Shown here: piece by piece, positions 52,141 through 59,863 of the stretch | Layout of the letters: each line of letters begins with the position of its first letter | Numbering within the stretch: the first letter of the stretch is position 1 | DNA from: Microbacterium schleiferi | GTDB lineage: Bacteria > Actinomycetota > Actinomycetes > Actinomycetales > Microbacteriaceae | Length of the DNA stretch: 64,000 nt | Direction: 5' to 3' | Assembly (NCBI RefSeq): GCF_020781975.1 | Contig: NZ_JAJGNI010000001.1 | Coordinates: forward strand, 62,001 to 126,000 | The notes under the pieces: generated by a model | Database searches by the model: none | What the model was told of the DNA's origin: nothing | What the model saw: the letters and a program-made list of their open reading frames with translations, nothing else | Position numbers and translations under genes: made by a program

Positions 52141-52311
52141 TCAGGCTTCCGGCGGGCTGTTCCGATAGGGCCTCGACGGGGACCGGAGTCGGGATGCGCA
52201 TTCCTCGATGCGGAGTTCCTGGACCGCGGTGAGCAGCAGGTCGGTCGTGGGGAACAGTGCTCGGCCAGCGTGGGGGTGTAGTCCGATCTTCCCGTCTTCT
52301 GCGGATGCTCA
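52141..52311 (-). pseudogene. short decayed coding fragment
   Basis: A minus-strand frame of about 55 codons without start reads like real protein (GLHPHAGRALFPTTDLLLTA, then VQELRIEECASRL) before a stop at 52141-52143; upstream a TGA closes the frame. I cannot assign it to a family. It lies between tRNA-Arg and the broken epimerase, in a stretch with no intact gene. Confidence 0.35.
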
Positions 52312-52324
52312 CGACTGCGAGGGG

Positions 52325-52845
52325 TTATGCGACGCCGTGCTCGATGAGGCTCTCTCCGCATTCAACCGCGGTCTGCTCCGCGGGGCGAGGCGTCCAGCCG
52401 AGGAGGCGTTCGGCCTTCTGGGTGGTGTGGCGGTTGCGGCGGCCGAGGGAAATCGTGATCGCTCTGAGCGAGGGGTCGAACCAGGACGCGATGCGCACGA
52501 CGACGTTCGGCAGTTCCCTGGTCGAGACCTTCGCTGCGCGGTCGCCGAGTCCGATTCGGAGGACTCGGGCGATGTCCGCCATCCAGATGAACGTTCCGGT
52601 GCCGAGGAATCGCTGCCCGGCCGCGGCGGGTGAGGTCATAGCGCGGATGTGGAGGTCGACGAGGTCTCGGACGTCGACGACTTCGAGTCCGATCTTCGGG
52701 GCGCCGCGCATACCGCCAGTGAGCATCCGATGGATGATCAAGGCGGTGCCTATGTTGTCGGCCGTGAGGATGGGTCCCAGGACGGCTCCGGGGAGCACGG
52801 TGGTGAGCTCGGTCTCGCTGTCCTGGGCGACGATGTAGTCCCGAG
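52325..52845 (-). pseudogene. C-terminal remnant of a NAD-dependent epimerase/reductase
   Basis: About 172 codons match the C-terminal half of dihydroflavonol-reductase-like epimerases (ELTTVLPGAVLGPILTADNI, VVDVRDLVDLHIRAMTSPAA, KAERLLGWTPRP near the end). The N-terminal Rossmann domain and active site are missing; in frame, a stop sits just upstream of the first recognisable codons. The largest internal start (52798) would give a 157-residue protein without the cofactor site, so the gene is broken. It marks the decayed region after tRNA-Arg. Confidence 0.75.
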
Positions 52846-52927
52846 TTCACCAAGCCGATCCGTCCACGTCATGTTTGAATCCTTGCACGCGGAGGGATGC
52901 CAACGGCGTGCGCGGGACGCAGGCAGC

Positions 52928-53125
52928 GTGATCAGGCATGATCGAATCGTGGCCCGTCGACTCGTGGTGCGCACTGGTGCTGCGGTGGCCGCAGCAGAAC
53001 TCTTCGATATCTCGCTGGACATCGACGTCCACGTCGCCTCGATGGAGCAATCGAGCGAGCGTCCGATCTCGGTCGCGCCGTGTTGTGGGCTGCGCACGAT
53101 GGATGCCGCCGTTTGGCGCGACTGA
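52928..53125 (+). CDS. possible small ORF in the decayed region
   Basis: A 65-residue frame from GTG 52928 (RIVARRLVVRTGAAVAAAEL, FDISLDIDVHVASMEQSSER) has G/C-rich third positions like coding DNA and ends in the first copy of the 62-bp repeat (SVAPCC...MDAAVWRD). No family recognised, no Shine-Dalgarno sequence seen. It may be a fragment of a lost gene. The remaining sequence from 52846 to 53347 holds only the repeat pair and no other gene. Confidence 0.25.
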   Translation: MIRHDRIVARRLVVRTGAAVAAAELFDISLDIDVHVASMEQSSERPISVAPCCGLRTMDAAVWRD

Positions 53126-53128
53126 ACG
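53067..53128 (+). repeat. 62-bp direct repeat, copy 1
   Basis: Matches 53179-53240 at 55 of 62 bases, offset 112 bp. Both copies contain gatggatgcc and end in a TGA in the same relative frame, reading SVAPCC, three variable residues, then MDAA and WR. Confidence 0.85.
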
Positions 53129-53178
53129 GGTACGGCTGTGCGGGGGCTGGCTGAAGACATCCAGTGTCGTGCTCTTCG

Positions 53179-53240
53179 TCTCGGTCGCGCCGTGTTGTGG
53201 GTCGTGCGCGATGGATGCCGCACTTTGGCGCTACTGAACG
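53179..53240 (+). repeat. 62-bp direct repeat, copy 2
   Basis: Second copy of the 62-bp unit, differing from the first at seven positions. Differences include changes that alter the encoded residues, so there is no sign of protein-level conservation beyond the CC and MDAA parts. Likely an intergenic repeat family or the scar of an element. Confidence 0.85.
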
Positions 53241-53347
53241 TTGTGCTTCCAGGCAATCCGGTTCGCGGCCATACCCCTGCTGCGGGTGGCGTAGCTGATC
53301 GCGCGTAGACGCTACCGGCGAGCGCTGCGCTGAGCGATGCCCCGAGG

Positions 53348-55435
53348 CTACCGGCGGAGTGCTGTCCGGACGGTCGCAGCCGGATCGAGATCGATCCGTC
53401 GCAGCAGCTGAGCATTGAGCGCGACGACGACGGTCGACAGCGACATCAGGATCGCGCCGACAGACATCGGCAACACGAATCCGATCGGGGCCAGGATGCC
53501 GGCGGCGAGCGGCACCGAGATGAGGTTGTAGCCTCCCGCCCACCACAGGTTCTGCGTCATCTTGCGGTAGGTCCGGCGCGACAGCTCGATCACCGAAAGC
53601 ACAGAGCGTGGATCTGAGGTTGCGAGGATGACCCCCGCTGACGCGATAGCGACATCCGTGCCCGCTCCGATCGCGATCCCGACATCGGCCTGCGCGAGGG
53701 CCGGCGCGTCGTTGACGCCGTCACCGACCATTGCGACGCGCTTGCCCTCGTGCTGGAGTTCGCGCACCTTGTCTGCTTTGTCTTCGGGGCGCACACCGGC
53801 GACCACGCGATCGATCCCGAGCTCGTCGGCGACGGACGCGGCCACGCTTTCGGCGTCGCCGGTGATCATGACCACCGTCACGCCGAGCACGTGCAGGGCG
53901 TCGACGGCTTCGCGAGATTCCGGGCGCACCTGATCGGCGAGCTTCAGTCCACCGATCACCTCACCGTCGCGCGCGACGTGCAGGATGATGGCGCCGTCGT
54001 CGCGCCAGGATGCTGCGGCCTCGACCTCGTCGGCGCCGAGTTGTTCCAGCATCCGGGGTCCGCCGACTCTGATCTCGTGTCTGTTCACCGTCGCGGCGAC
54101 ACCGACTGCGGGGGATGACGAGAAGTCGGTGGCCTCGGGAAGGCGGATGCCGCGGTCGGCTGCGGCGCGTACGATCGCCACCGCCAGCGGGTGTTCGCTC
54201 GCGTTCTCGGCAGCAGCAGCGAGAGTGAGCACGTCGTCTTCGCTCACGCCCGCGGCGGCCTCGACCGCCGTGACCGCCGGGATCCCCTCGGTGAGCGTGC
54301 CGGTCTTGTCGAACAGAACGGCATCGACGGTGCGCATGCTTTCGAGCGCGAGTCGATCCTTCACGAGCACCCCTGCGCGCGCCGCCCGTTCGGTCGCGAT
54401 CGAAACGACGAGCGGGATCGCGAGGCCGAGCGCGTGCGGACAGGCGATCACGAGGACCGTGATCGAACGAATGACCGCGGAGTCTGGATCCCCGATGAGG
54501 GTCCACACCACGGCGGTGATGACGGCGGACCCGAGGGCGAACCAGAACAGCAGCGCCGCGGCTCGGTCAGCGAGGCGCTGCGCGCGGGAAGACGAGTTCT
54601 GTGCGTCAGCCACCAGGCGCTGGATGCCCGCCAGAGCGGTGTCGTCGCCAGTCGCGGTGACCTCGACCCGCAGCCCTGAGTCGACGGCCACCGTGCCGGC
54701 AGTGACAGCATCGCCGACACCCCGCGAGACCGGGCGGGACTCCCCGGTGACCATCGATTCGTCCATGTCCGCGCGACCGTCGACGATCGTGCCATCTGCT
54801 GGAACGCTCGAGCCGGGACGAACCACGACCAGATCGCCTACGCGCAGCTCCGCAGGAGACACGGTGACGATCTCGTCTCCGTCGATGCGCTCGGCCTCAT
54901 CCGGGAGAAGGGCAGCGAGTGAATCGAGCGCCGACGTCGTCTGGGCGAGCGAGCGCATCTCGATCCAGTGCCCGAGCAGCATCACCACGATCAGGAGTGC
55001 CAGCTCCCACCAGAACTCGAGCGCGTGATCGAGGATGCCGACAGTCGCGCCCCACGACGCGAAGAAGGCGACGGTAATGGCCAGGCCGATGAGAAGCATC
55101 ATCCCCGGTGTGCGTGAGCGAAGCTCAGAAACCGCCCCGCTGAGGAACGGCCATCCTCCCCACGCGTACATGACGGTGCCCAGCGCCGGGCCCACCAGCA
55201 GCGCCCACTGTGGCACGGTATAGCCGAGAATCATCGCGAACATCGGCGACGAGGCGACGACAGGCACCGAGATGACGAGGTTAATCCAGAACAGGCGCCG
55301 GAACTGCCCGACGTGATCGCCGTGGCCGGTGTGCCCGCCGTGCCCGCCACGAGATCCGCTGCCGCCGGCTGCGTGCTCGTCGTGGTGGACGTGGCCCGCG
55401 CCCGCCGTGTCCCGGTGCGCGTGCGATTCGCTCAT
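53348..55435 (-). CDS. copB: CopB-like P1B-type heavy-metal ATPase
   Basis: A 695-residue P-type ATPase that exports copper or silver. The N-terminus is rich in His (HAHRDTAGAGHVHHDEHA and further HGGHTGHGDH), a metal-binding region. There are about eight membrane helices. Membrane helix 6 has the CPH motif (VIACPHALGLAIPL) typical of the CopB/P1B-3 group, rather than the CPC of CopA. Phosphorylation loop DKTGTLTEG, nucleotide domain with SEHPLAVAIVRAA, and hinge GDGVNDAPALAQADVGIAIG are intact. ATG at 55435 follows GGGAG. A CsoR-like operator sits 46 bp upstream. Confidence 0.93.
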   Translation of the reverse strand: MSESHAHRDTAGAGHVHHDEHAAGGSGSRGGHGGHTGHGDHVGQFRRLFWINLVISVPVVASSPMFAMILGYTVPQWALLVGPALGTVMYAWGGWPFLSGAVSELRSRTPGMMLLIGLAITVAFFASWGATVGILDHALEFWWELALLIVVMLLGHWIEMRSLAQTTSALDSLAALLPDEAERIDGDEIVTVSPAELRVGDLVVVRPGSSVPADGTIVDGRADMDESMVTGESRPVSRGVGDAVTAGTVAVDSGLRVEVTATGDDTALAGIQRLVADAQNSSSRAQRLADRAAALLFWFALGSAVITAVVWTLIGDPDSAVIRSITVLVIACPHALGLAIPLVVSIATERAARAGVLVKDRLALESMRTVDAVLFDKTGTLTEGIPAVTAVEAAAGVSEDDVLTLAAAAENASEHPLAVAIVRAAADRGIRLPEATDFSSSPAVGVAATVNRHEIRVGGPRMLEQLGADEVEAAASWRDDGAIILHVARDGEVIGGLKLADQVRPESREAVDALHVLGVTVVMITGDAESVAASVADELGIDRVVAGVRPEDKADKVRELQHEGKRVAMVGDGVNDAPALAQADVGIAIGAGTDVAIASAGVILATSDPRSVLSVIELSRRTYRKMTQNLWWAGGYNLISVPLAAGILAPIGFVLPMSVGAILMSLSTVVVALNAQLLRRIDLDPAATVRTALRR

Positions 55436-55480
55436 GGCCGTCACTCCCTGCGTCGCTGGTGTCGTACCGACCACAACGAG

Positions 55481-55499
55481 AATACCCCCGGAGGGTATT
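55481..55499. promoter_or_regulatory. CsoR/metal-sensor operator-like palindrome
   Basis: AATACCC-CCGGA-GGGTATT is a 7-bp perfect inverted repeat of the TACCC...GGGTA type bound by CsoR-family copper sensors. It lies upstream of copB, downstream of ald on the same strand. No csoR gene is in the window. Confidence 0.75.
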
Positions 55500-55514
55500 C
55501 CGATCCAGCTGCGA

Positions 55515-56600
55515 TCACATACCGAACGCGGCCCGCACTCCTTCGTTCACGACAATCCCGCCCCGGACGTTGAGTCCGCGAGCCAGGGCCGGGTCGGCAT
55601 CGGATGCCGCATCCCAGCCGTTGTCGGCGATCGTCGCAATGTAGGGGAGTGTGGCGTTACCGAGCGCGCGTGTCGAGGTGTGAGGCGCCGCGCCGGGCAT
55701 GTTCGCGACGCAGTAGTACAGCGACTGGTGCACCGGGAAGGTGGGGTTGTCGTGGGTCGTGGGGTGTGAGCCTTCGAAGCATCCACCCTGGTCGATCGCG
55801 ATGTCAACGAGAACGGAGCCGGGCTTCATTGCCGCGACCATCTCGTCGGTCACGAGCTTGGGGGCTGCAGCTCCCGGGATCAGGACCGACCCGATCACGA
55901 GATCGGCTTCGGCGAGCTGCTCGGCGATCTCGTATCGGGTCGAGGCGCGGGTCTGGATGGCTCCGCCGAAGCGAGCCTCCAGGGCGCGGAGCTTGGGCAG
56001 CGAGATGTCGATCACGGTGACGTTCGCACCCAAGCCGAGCGCGTTCGCCGTTGCGTGCTCGCCCGCCACACCGCCACCGATCACGACGACCTTGGCCTTG
56101 GGTGTGCCGGGCACGCCGCCGAGCAGCATCCCTCGCCCGCCCGCGGGGCTCATGAGGGCGTTCGCGCCAACCGTGATGGACAGGCGCCCGGCTACCTCGC
56201 TCATCGGAGCGAGCAGCGGCAGCGCGCGGTCGACGGTCTGCACGGTCTCGTAGGCGATCGCGGTAGTTCCAGCGCTCATGAGGGCGTCGGTCAGCGGCCG
56301 GTCGGCGGCGAGGTGCAGGTAGGTGAAAAGGGTGAGGTCTTCGCGCAGCAGCCCGTATTCGGGGGCGATCGGCTCCTTGACCTTGACGACCATCTCGGCG
56401 CCGCCCCAGGTCTCTTCGGCGGTGTCGGCGATCTGTGCGCCCGCGGCGCGATACGCGTCATCCGTGAACGCGCTACCGAGGCCCGCGCCGCGCTGCACGG
56501 TCACGGTGTGGCCTCGGCGAACGAGGGCGTCCACTGCTGCCGGCGTCATGGCGACGCGGTTCTCGTTGTTCTTGATCTCGGTGGGTACGCCGATCCGCAT
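55515..56600 (-). CDS. ald: alanine dehydrogenase
   Basis: A 361-residue enzyme reversibly converting L-alanine to pyruvate and ammonia with NAD. The N-terminus RIGVPTEIKNNENRVAMTPA has the substrate-binding Lys/Arg region, the catalytic His lies in LFTYLHLAADRPLT, and the Rossmann loop is VVIGGGVAGEHATANALG. Divergent from an Lrp-family regulator 177 bp away, as in mycobacteria where AldR controls ald. The stop lies 79 bp before the copB start. Confidence 0.96.
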   Translation of the reverse strand: MRIGVPTEIKNNENRVAMTPAAVDALVRRGHTVTVQRGAGLGSAFTDDAYRAAGAQIADTAEETWGGAEMVVKVKEPIAPEYGLLREDLTLFTYLHLAADRPLTDALMSAGTTAIAYETVQTVDRALPLLAPMSEVAGRLSITVGANALMSPAGGRGMLLGGVPGTPKAKVVVIGGGVAGEHATANALGLGANVTVIDISLPKLRALEARFGGAIQTRASTRYEIAEQLAEADLVIGSVLIPGAAAPKLVTDEMVAAMKPGSVLVDIAIDQGGCFEGSHPTTHDNPTFPVHQSLYYCVANMPGAAPHTSTRALGNATLPYIATIADNGWDAASDADPALARGLNVRGGIVVNEGVRAAFGM

Positions 56601-56777
56601 GGGTTTCTCCGTTCTTCCTTGAGCGCGGCCATACAGCTCGCCGTCGAAACCGAGAATCGCACGATCTTCTGCTCTTTATGTTTCAGAACGAAGAAATCGA
56701 GCCTAGGACCGCGCTCACGGGTGCATTGTCGTGAAGAAGAGTTGGCACTGGTGCTCGAATGGCGAAGAATATTCGGT

Positions 56778-57248
56778 ATGGAGAAGGACCTCGACCCCGT
56801 CGACGAACGCATCGTCGAGCTGCTGTCAGCCGATGGCCGCATGACGAACGCGGCGCTCGCTGATGCGATCGGCCTCGCACCGTCAACCGCGCACACCCGC
56901 GTTCGCGCTCTCGTAGACCGCGGCGTGATCACGGGCTTTCACGCAGCCCTCGACCAGGGCGCCCTCGGGCGAGGGCTCCAGGCTGTCATCGGAGTGACCC
57001 TGCGTCCCGGTGCGCGCCAGGAGAGCATCCGTGCTTTCACGCAAGAGGTGCGACGCATCCCCGAGGTGATCCAGGTCTTCTTTCTCGGCGGGGCTGACGA
57101 CTTCCTGGTCCACATCGCTGTCGAGGATTCGTCGGCGGTGCGGCGCTTCGTTGTCGACCACCTGTCCGCCCGGCACAGTGTGGCGTCCACCCGCACCAGC
57201 CTGATCTTCGAGTACCACCGCAATGCCGTCGCCGCCGACTTCGACTAG
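56778..57248 (+). CDS. Lrp/AsnC-family transcriptional regulator (AldR-like)
   Basis: A 156-residue regulator: helix-turn-helix at about 8-55 (VDERIVELLSADGRMTNAAL, STAHTRVRALVDRGVITGFH) and a RAM ligand-binding domain (about 70-145; FFLGGADDFLVHIAVEDSSA). Binding of an amino acid to RAM domains changes its octamer. Divergent from ald, so the likely role is alanine-responsive control of ald. ATG at 56778; upstream frame is a shadow of ald. The 177-bp gap is A+T-richer than average, with GAATATTC at 56767-56774 close to the start. Confidence 0.9.
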   Translation: MEKDLDPVDERIVELLSADGRMTNAALADAIGLAPSTAHTRVRALVDRGVITGFHAALDQGALGRGLQAVIGVTLRPGARQESIRAFTQEVRRIPEVIQVFFLGGADDFLVHIAVEDSSAVRRFVVDHLSARHSVASTRTSLIFEYHRNAVAADFD

Positions 57249-57369
57249 GCCCGTATTGCGGGGCATCGTAAGAAAGCGCCGCGCAATTAATCCCGGGGCG
57301 CCGCGACGACGGATGATGGAGGAACGGCGCATCACAGCATCCGTGCGTCGACCCACCCTTGGAGGCCCC

Positions 57370-58221
57370 GTGTCCCGTGCCCTTGGCGCATCGCGCGCCC
57401 GTATCCTCACCGCCGCTGCCGCACTCGCGCTCTCGGCGCTCGCCCTGGCAGGCTGCTCGACGTCCGGCGAACAACCCGACTCCGCCGATGCGGGGTACGT
57501 GACGCCTGGCAAGCTCACCATCGCGACCGGACAGACGGCGTACGAGCCGTACGTCATCAATGATGACCCGGCATCTGGCGAAGGGTTCGAGGCGGCCCTC
57601 GCGTATGCGATCGCCGACAAGCTCGGGTTCGCTGCCGACGACGTCGAATGGGTGCGCACGAGCTTTGAGGCAGCGATCGCCCCCGGTCCGAAGGATTTCG
57701 ACTTCAACATCCAGCAGTACACGATCACCGACGAGCGTAAGCAGGCAGTCGATTTCTCGTCCCCGTACTACTCGGCGGCCCAGGCTGTCGTGGCGATCGA
57801 GGGCGGACCGGCAGAGGGTGTCACCGACATCGATGGGCTGAAGTCCCTCGTCTTCGGCGCGATGTCGGGCTCGACCAGCGCGCAGACGATCGATGCGGTA
57901 GTTCAGCCCGACACGGCGACCCAGCTCTACTCGTCCAACGAGGATGCCGTCGCAGCCCTCAAGGCCGGGCAGATCGACGCGTTCGTGATCGACCTGCCGA
58001 CGGCGTTCCTTGCCACGTCGCAGTACATCGAGAACTCCTTCATCGTCGGCCAGCTGCCCCTGGGCGGAATCGCCGATGAGTGGGGCGTTGTGCTGGCGAA
58101 GGACTCACCGCTGACGGCATCCGTGTCGGAAGCGATTGACGAGCTGCGCGCCGACGGCACGCTCCAGCAGATCACCGACCAGTGGCTGGATGCCGAGCTG
58201 GGCGTTCCGATCCTGCAGTGA
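57370..58221 (+). CDS. amino-acid ABC transporter substrate-binding lipoprotein
   Basis: A 283-residue secreted solute-binding protein. The signal region ends in a lipobox (LSALALAGC), and the mature part has the family 3 pattern: KLTIATGQTAYEPYVINDDP, FEAALAYAIADKLGF, then DFDFNIQQYTITDERKQAVD and FSSPYYSAAQAVV. It binds polar amino acids or opine-like ligands. GTG at 57370 with GGAGG four bases upstream gives a proper signal peptide; an earlier ATG-type start gives a long implausible leader. First gene of a three-gene operon, coupled to the permease by a 4-bp overlap. Confidence 0.92.
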   Translation: MSRALGASRARILTAAAALALSALALAGCSTSGEQPDSADAGYVTPGKLTIATGQTAYEPYVINDDPASGEGFEAALAYAIADKLGFAADDVEWVRTSFEAAIAPGPKDFDFNIQQYTITDERKQAVDFSSPYYSAAQAVVAIEGGPAEGVTDIDGLKSLVFGAMSGSTSAQTIDAVVQPDTATQLYSSNEDAVAALKAGQIDAFVIDLPTAFLATSQYIENSFIVGQLPLGGIADEWGVVLAKDSPLTASVSEAIDELRADGTLQQITDQWLDAELGVPILQ

Positions 58222-59090
58222 CCGCTCCCGCCCCTGCTGCCGCGGACGGCCCGCCGCCGCTCAGCGCCCGCGAGCTCGACCGCCGCGCCTATCGGCGCCG
58301 GCGGTCGCAGCGCTCTGTGCTCGTTGCGGTCGCGTCGACCGTGGTGTTCGGCGCGGTCGTCTGGCTCACTGTCATCCAGACGCCGGGGTGGTCGGCGGTA
58401 CAAGAGGCCTTTTTCAATCCGCGGATCGCGATCGAGGCGCTCCCGAAGATCTGGGACGGATTCCTCCTGAACCTGCAGGTGCTGGGTCTGTCGGTCATCA
58501 CGGTGAGCGTTGTCGCGTTGACTGTCGCGGTGCTCCGCACCCTGCGCGGACCGGTGTTCTTCCCGCTGCGGGTGCTCGCGGCCGGCTACACCGACCTGTT
58601 CCGCGGCTTCCCGTTCATCATCGTGCTCTACCTGGTAGGGTTCGGCATCCCCACGATCATGGATCAGCGCATCCCGCCGGTTGTCCTCGGGGTGATCGCG
58701 GTCACCCTCACCTACTCGGCATACGTTGCTGAAGTCATCCGTGCCGGTATCGAGGCCGTGCATCCGTCACAGCGGCTCGCCGCCCGTGCCCTCGGGCTCG
58801 GCCACGTGCAGACGCTTCGGCATGTCGTGCTGCCGCAGGCGCTACGCAAGATGACACCGCCGCTGATGAACGACTTCATCTCGATGCAGAAGGATGTCGG
58901 GCTGATCTCTATTCTCGGAGCCGTGGATGCCGTCGCGGCCGCCCGCTCGGAGGTGTCCCTCACCTACAACTTCACGCCCTATGTCGTCGCGGGCATCCTG
59001 TTCGTCCTGCTCGCCATCCCGACGATCCGGGTGGCCGACTGGTACACGGCGAAGCTGCAGCGTCGCGAGCAGGCGGGATCGGTCCTGTGA
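58218..59090 (+). CDS. amino-acid ABC transporter permease (HisM/GlnP type)
   Basis: A 290-residue inner-membrane permease. An arginine-rich cytoplasmic start (RELDRRAYRRRRSQRS) precedes about five membrane helices; the coupling loop EVIRAGIEAVHPSQRLAARA and ALGLGHVQTLRHVVLPQALR is the EAA motif of His/Glu/Gln importers. One permease of this type usually forms a homodimer or pairs with another; here only one is encoded. It overlaps the genes on both sides by 4 bp. Confidence 0.93.
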   Translation: MTAPAPAAADGPPPLSARELDRRAYRRRRSQRSVLVAVASTVVFGAVVWLTVIQTPGWSAVQEAFFNPRIAIEALPKIWDGFLLNLQVLGLSVITVSVVALTVAVLRTLRGPVFFPLRVLAAGYTDLFRGFPFIIVLYLVGFGIPTIMDQRIPPVVLGVIAVTLTYSAYVAEVIRAGIEAVHPSQRLAARALGLGHVQTLRHVVLPQALRKMTPPLMNDFISMQKDVGLISILGAVDAVAAARSEVSLTYNFTPYVVAGILFVLLAIPTIRVADWYTAKLQRREQAGSVL

Positions 59091-59821
59091 GCGCCGTGCT
59101 GAGGGCTGAGGGCCTGTGGAAGAGATTCGGCGACCAGCCCGTCTTGCGCGGCGTATCGCTCGAGCTCTCGCGTCACGAGGTCGTCGCGGTGATCGGTTCG
59201 AGTGGATCGGGTAAGTCAACGTTGCTGAGGTGCCTGAATCTGCTCGAGAGCATCGACGATGGCCGCATCCTGCTCGGTGACGATGACATCTCGGATCCGC
59301 GAGTCGATGCCGACCGGGTGCGTTCACGGCTGGGTACCGTCTTCCAGAGCTACAACCTGTTCCCGCACCTGAGCCTGCTCGATAACGTCACCCTCGCTTC
59401 CCGGGTCGTGCGACGGATTCCGCGCCGCGACGCCGAAGAGCGAGGGAAGGTGCTACTCGATCGGGTGGGGCTCGGAGCATTCGCGGACGAGCATCCCGAC
59501 CGGCTCTCCGGCGGCCAACAGCAGCGCGCGGCCCTCGCCCGGGCCATCGCAACCGACCCCGAGGTGCTGCTACTCGACGAGATCACCTCGGCGCTGGATC
59601 CGGAGCTCGTCGGCGAGGTGCTCGGCCTCGTCCGTCAGCTCGCCGAGGAGGGTTCCACCATTCTGATGGCCACACACGAGATGGCCTTCGCGCGCGATGT
59701 CGCGCATCGCGTGCTGTTCCTCGACGAGGGACGCGTGCTCGAGGAGGGCACCCCAGCCCAGGTGTTCGGCGCGCCGCGCGAGGACCGAACGAGAGAGTTT
59801 CTGGCACGATTTCGTGCGTGA
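59087..59821 (+). CDS. amino-acid ABC transporter ATP-binding protein (GlnQ type)
   Basis: A 244-residue ATPase. Walker A is GSSGSGKSTLLRC, the Q loop is VFQSYNLFPHLSLLDNV, the signature is RLSGGQQQRAALARAIA and Walker B is VLLLDEITSALDPE, followed by the H loop MATHEMAFARDV. It drives uptake with the preceding permease and binding protein. The three genes form a compact operon and end at the strong terminator 59816-59853. Confidence 0.95.
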   Translation: MSAVLRAEGLWKRFGDQPVLRGVSLELSRHEVVAVIGSSGSGKSTLLRCLNLLESIDDGRILLGDDDISDPRVDADRVRSRLGTVFQSYNLFPHLSLLDNVTLASRVVRRIPRRDAEERGKVLLDRVGLGAFADEHPDRLSGGQQQRAALARAIATDPEVLLLDEITSALDPELVGEVLGLVRQLAEEGSTILMATHEMAFARDVAHRVLFLDEGRVLEEGTPAQVFGAPREDRTREFLARFRA

Positions 59822-59853
59822 GGCGGGTAGCCGTTGGGCCACCCGCCTCACGC
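59816..59853. terminator. hairpin terminator after the ABC operon
   Basis: A perfect 13-bp inverted repeat (59816-59828 with 59841-59853, 12-base loop) starts inside the last codons of the ATPase gene. It lies between convergent genes and may serve both. Confidence 0.8.
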
Positions 59854-59863
59854 GCCGCTCTTA

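Noticed and set aside
53067..53240. CRISPR repeat pair
   Set aside because: Only two units of 62 bp with 50-bp gap and 89% identity, no further units and no cas genes.
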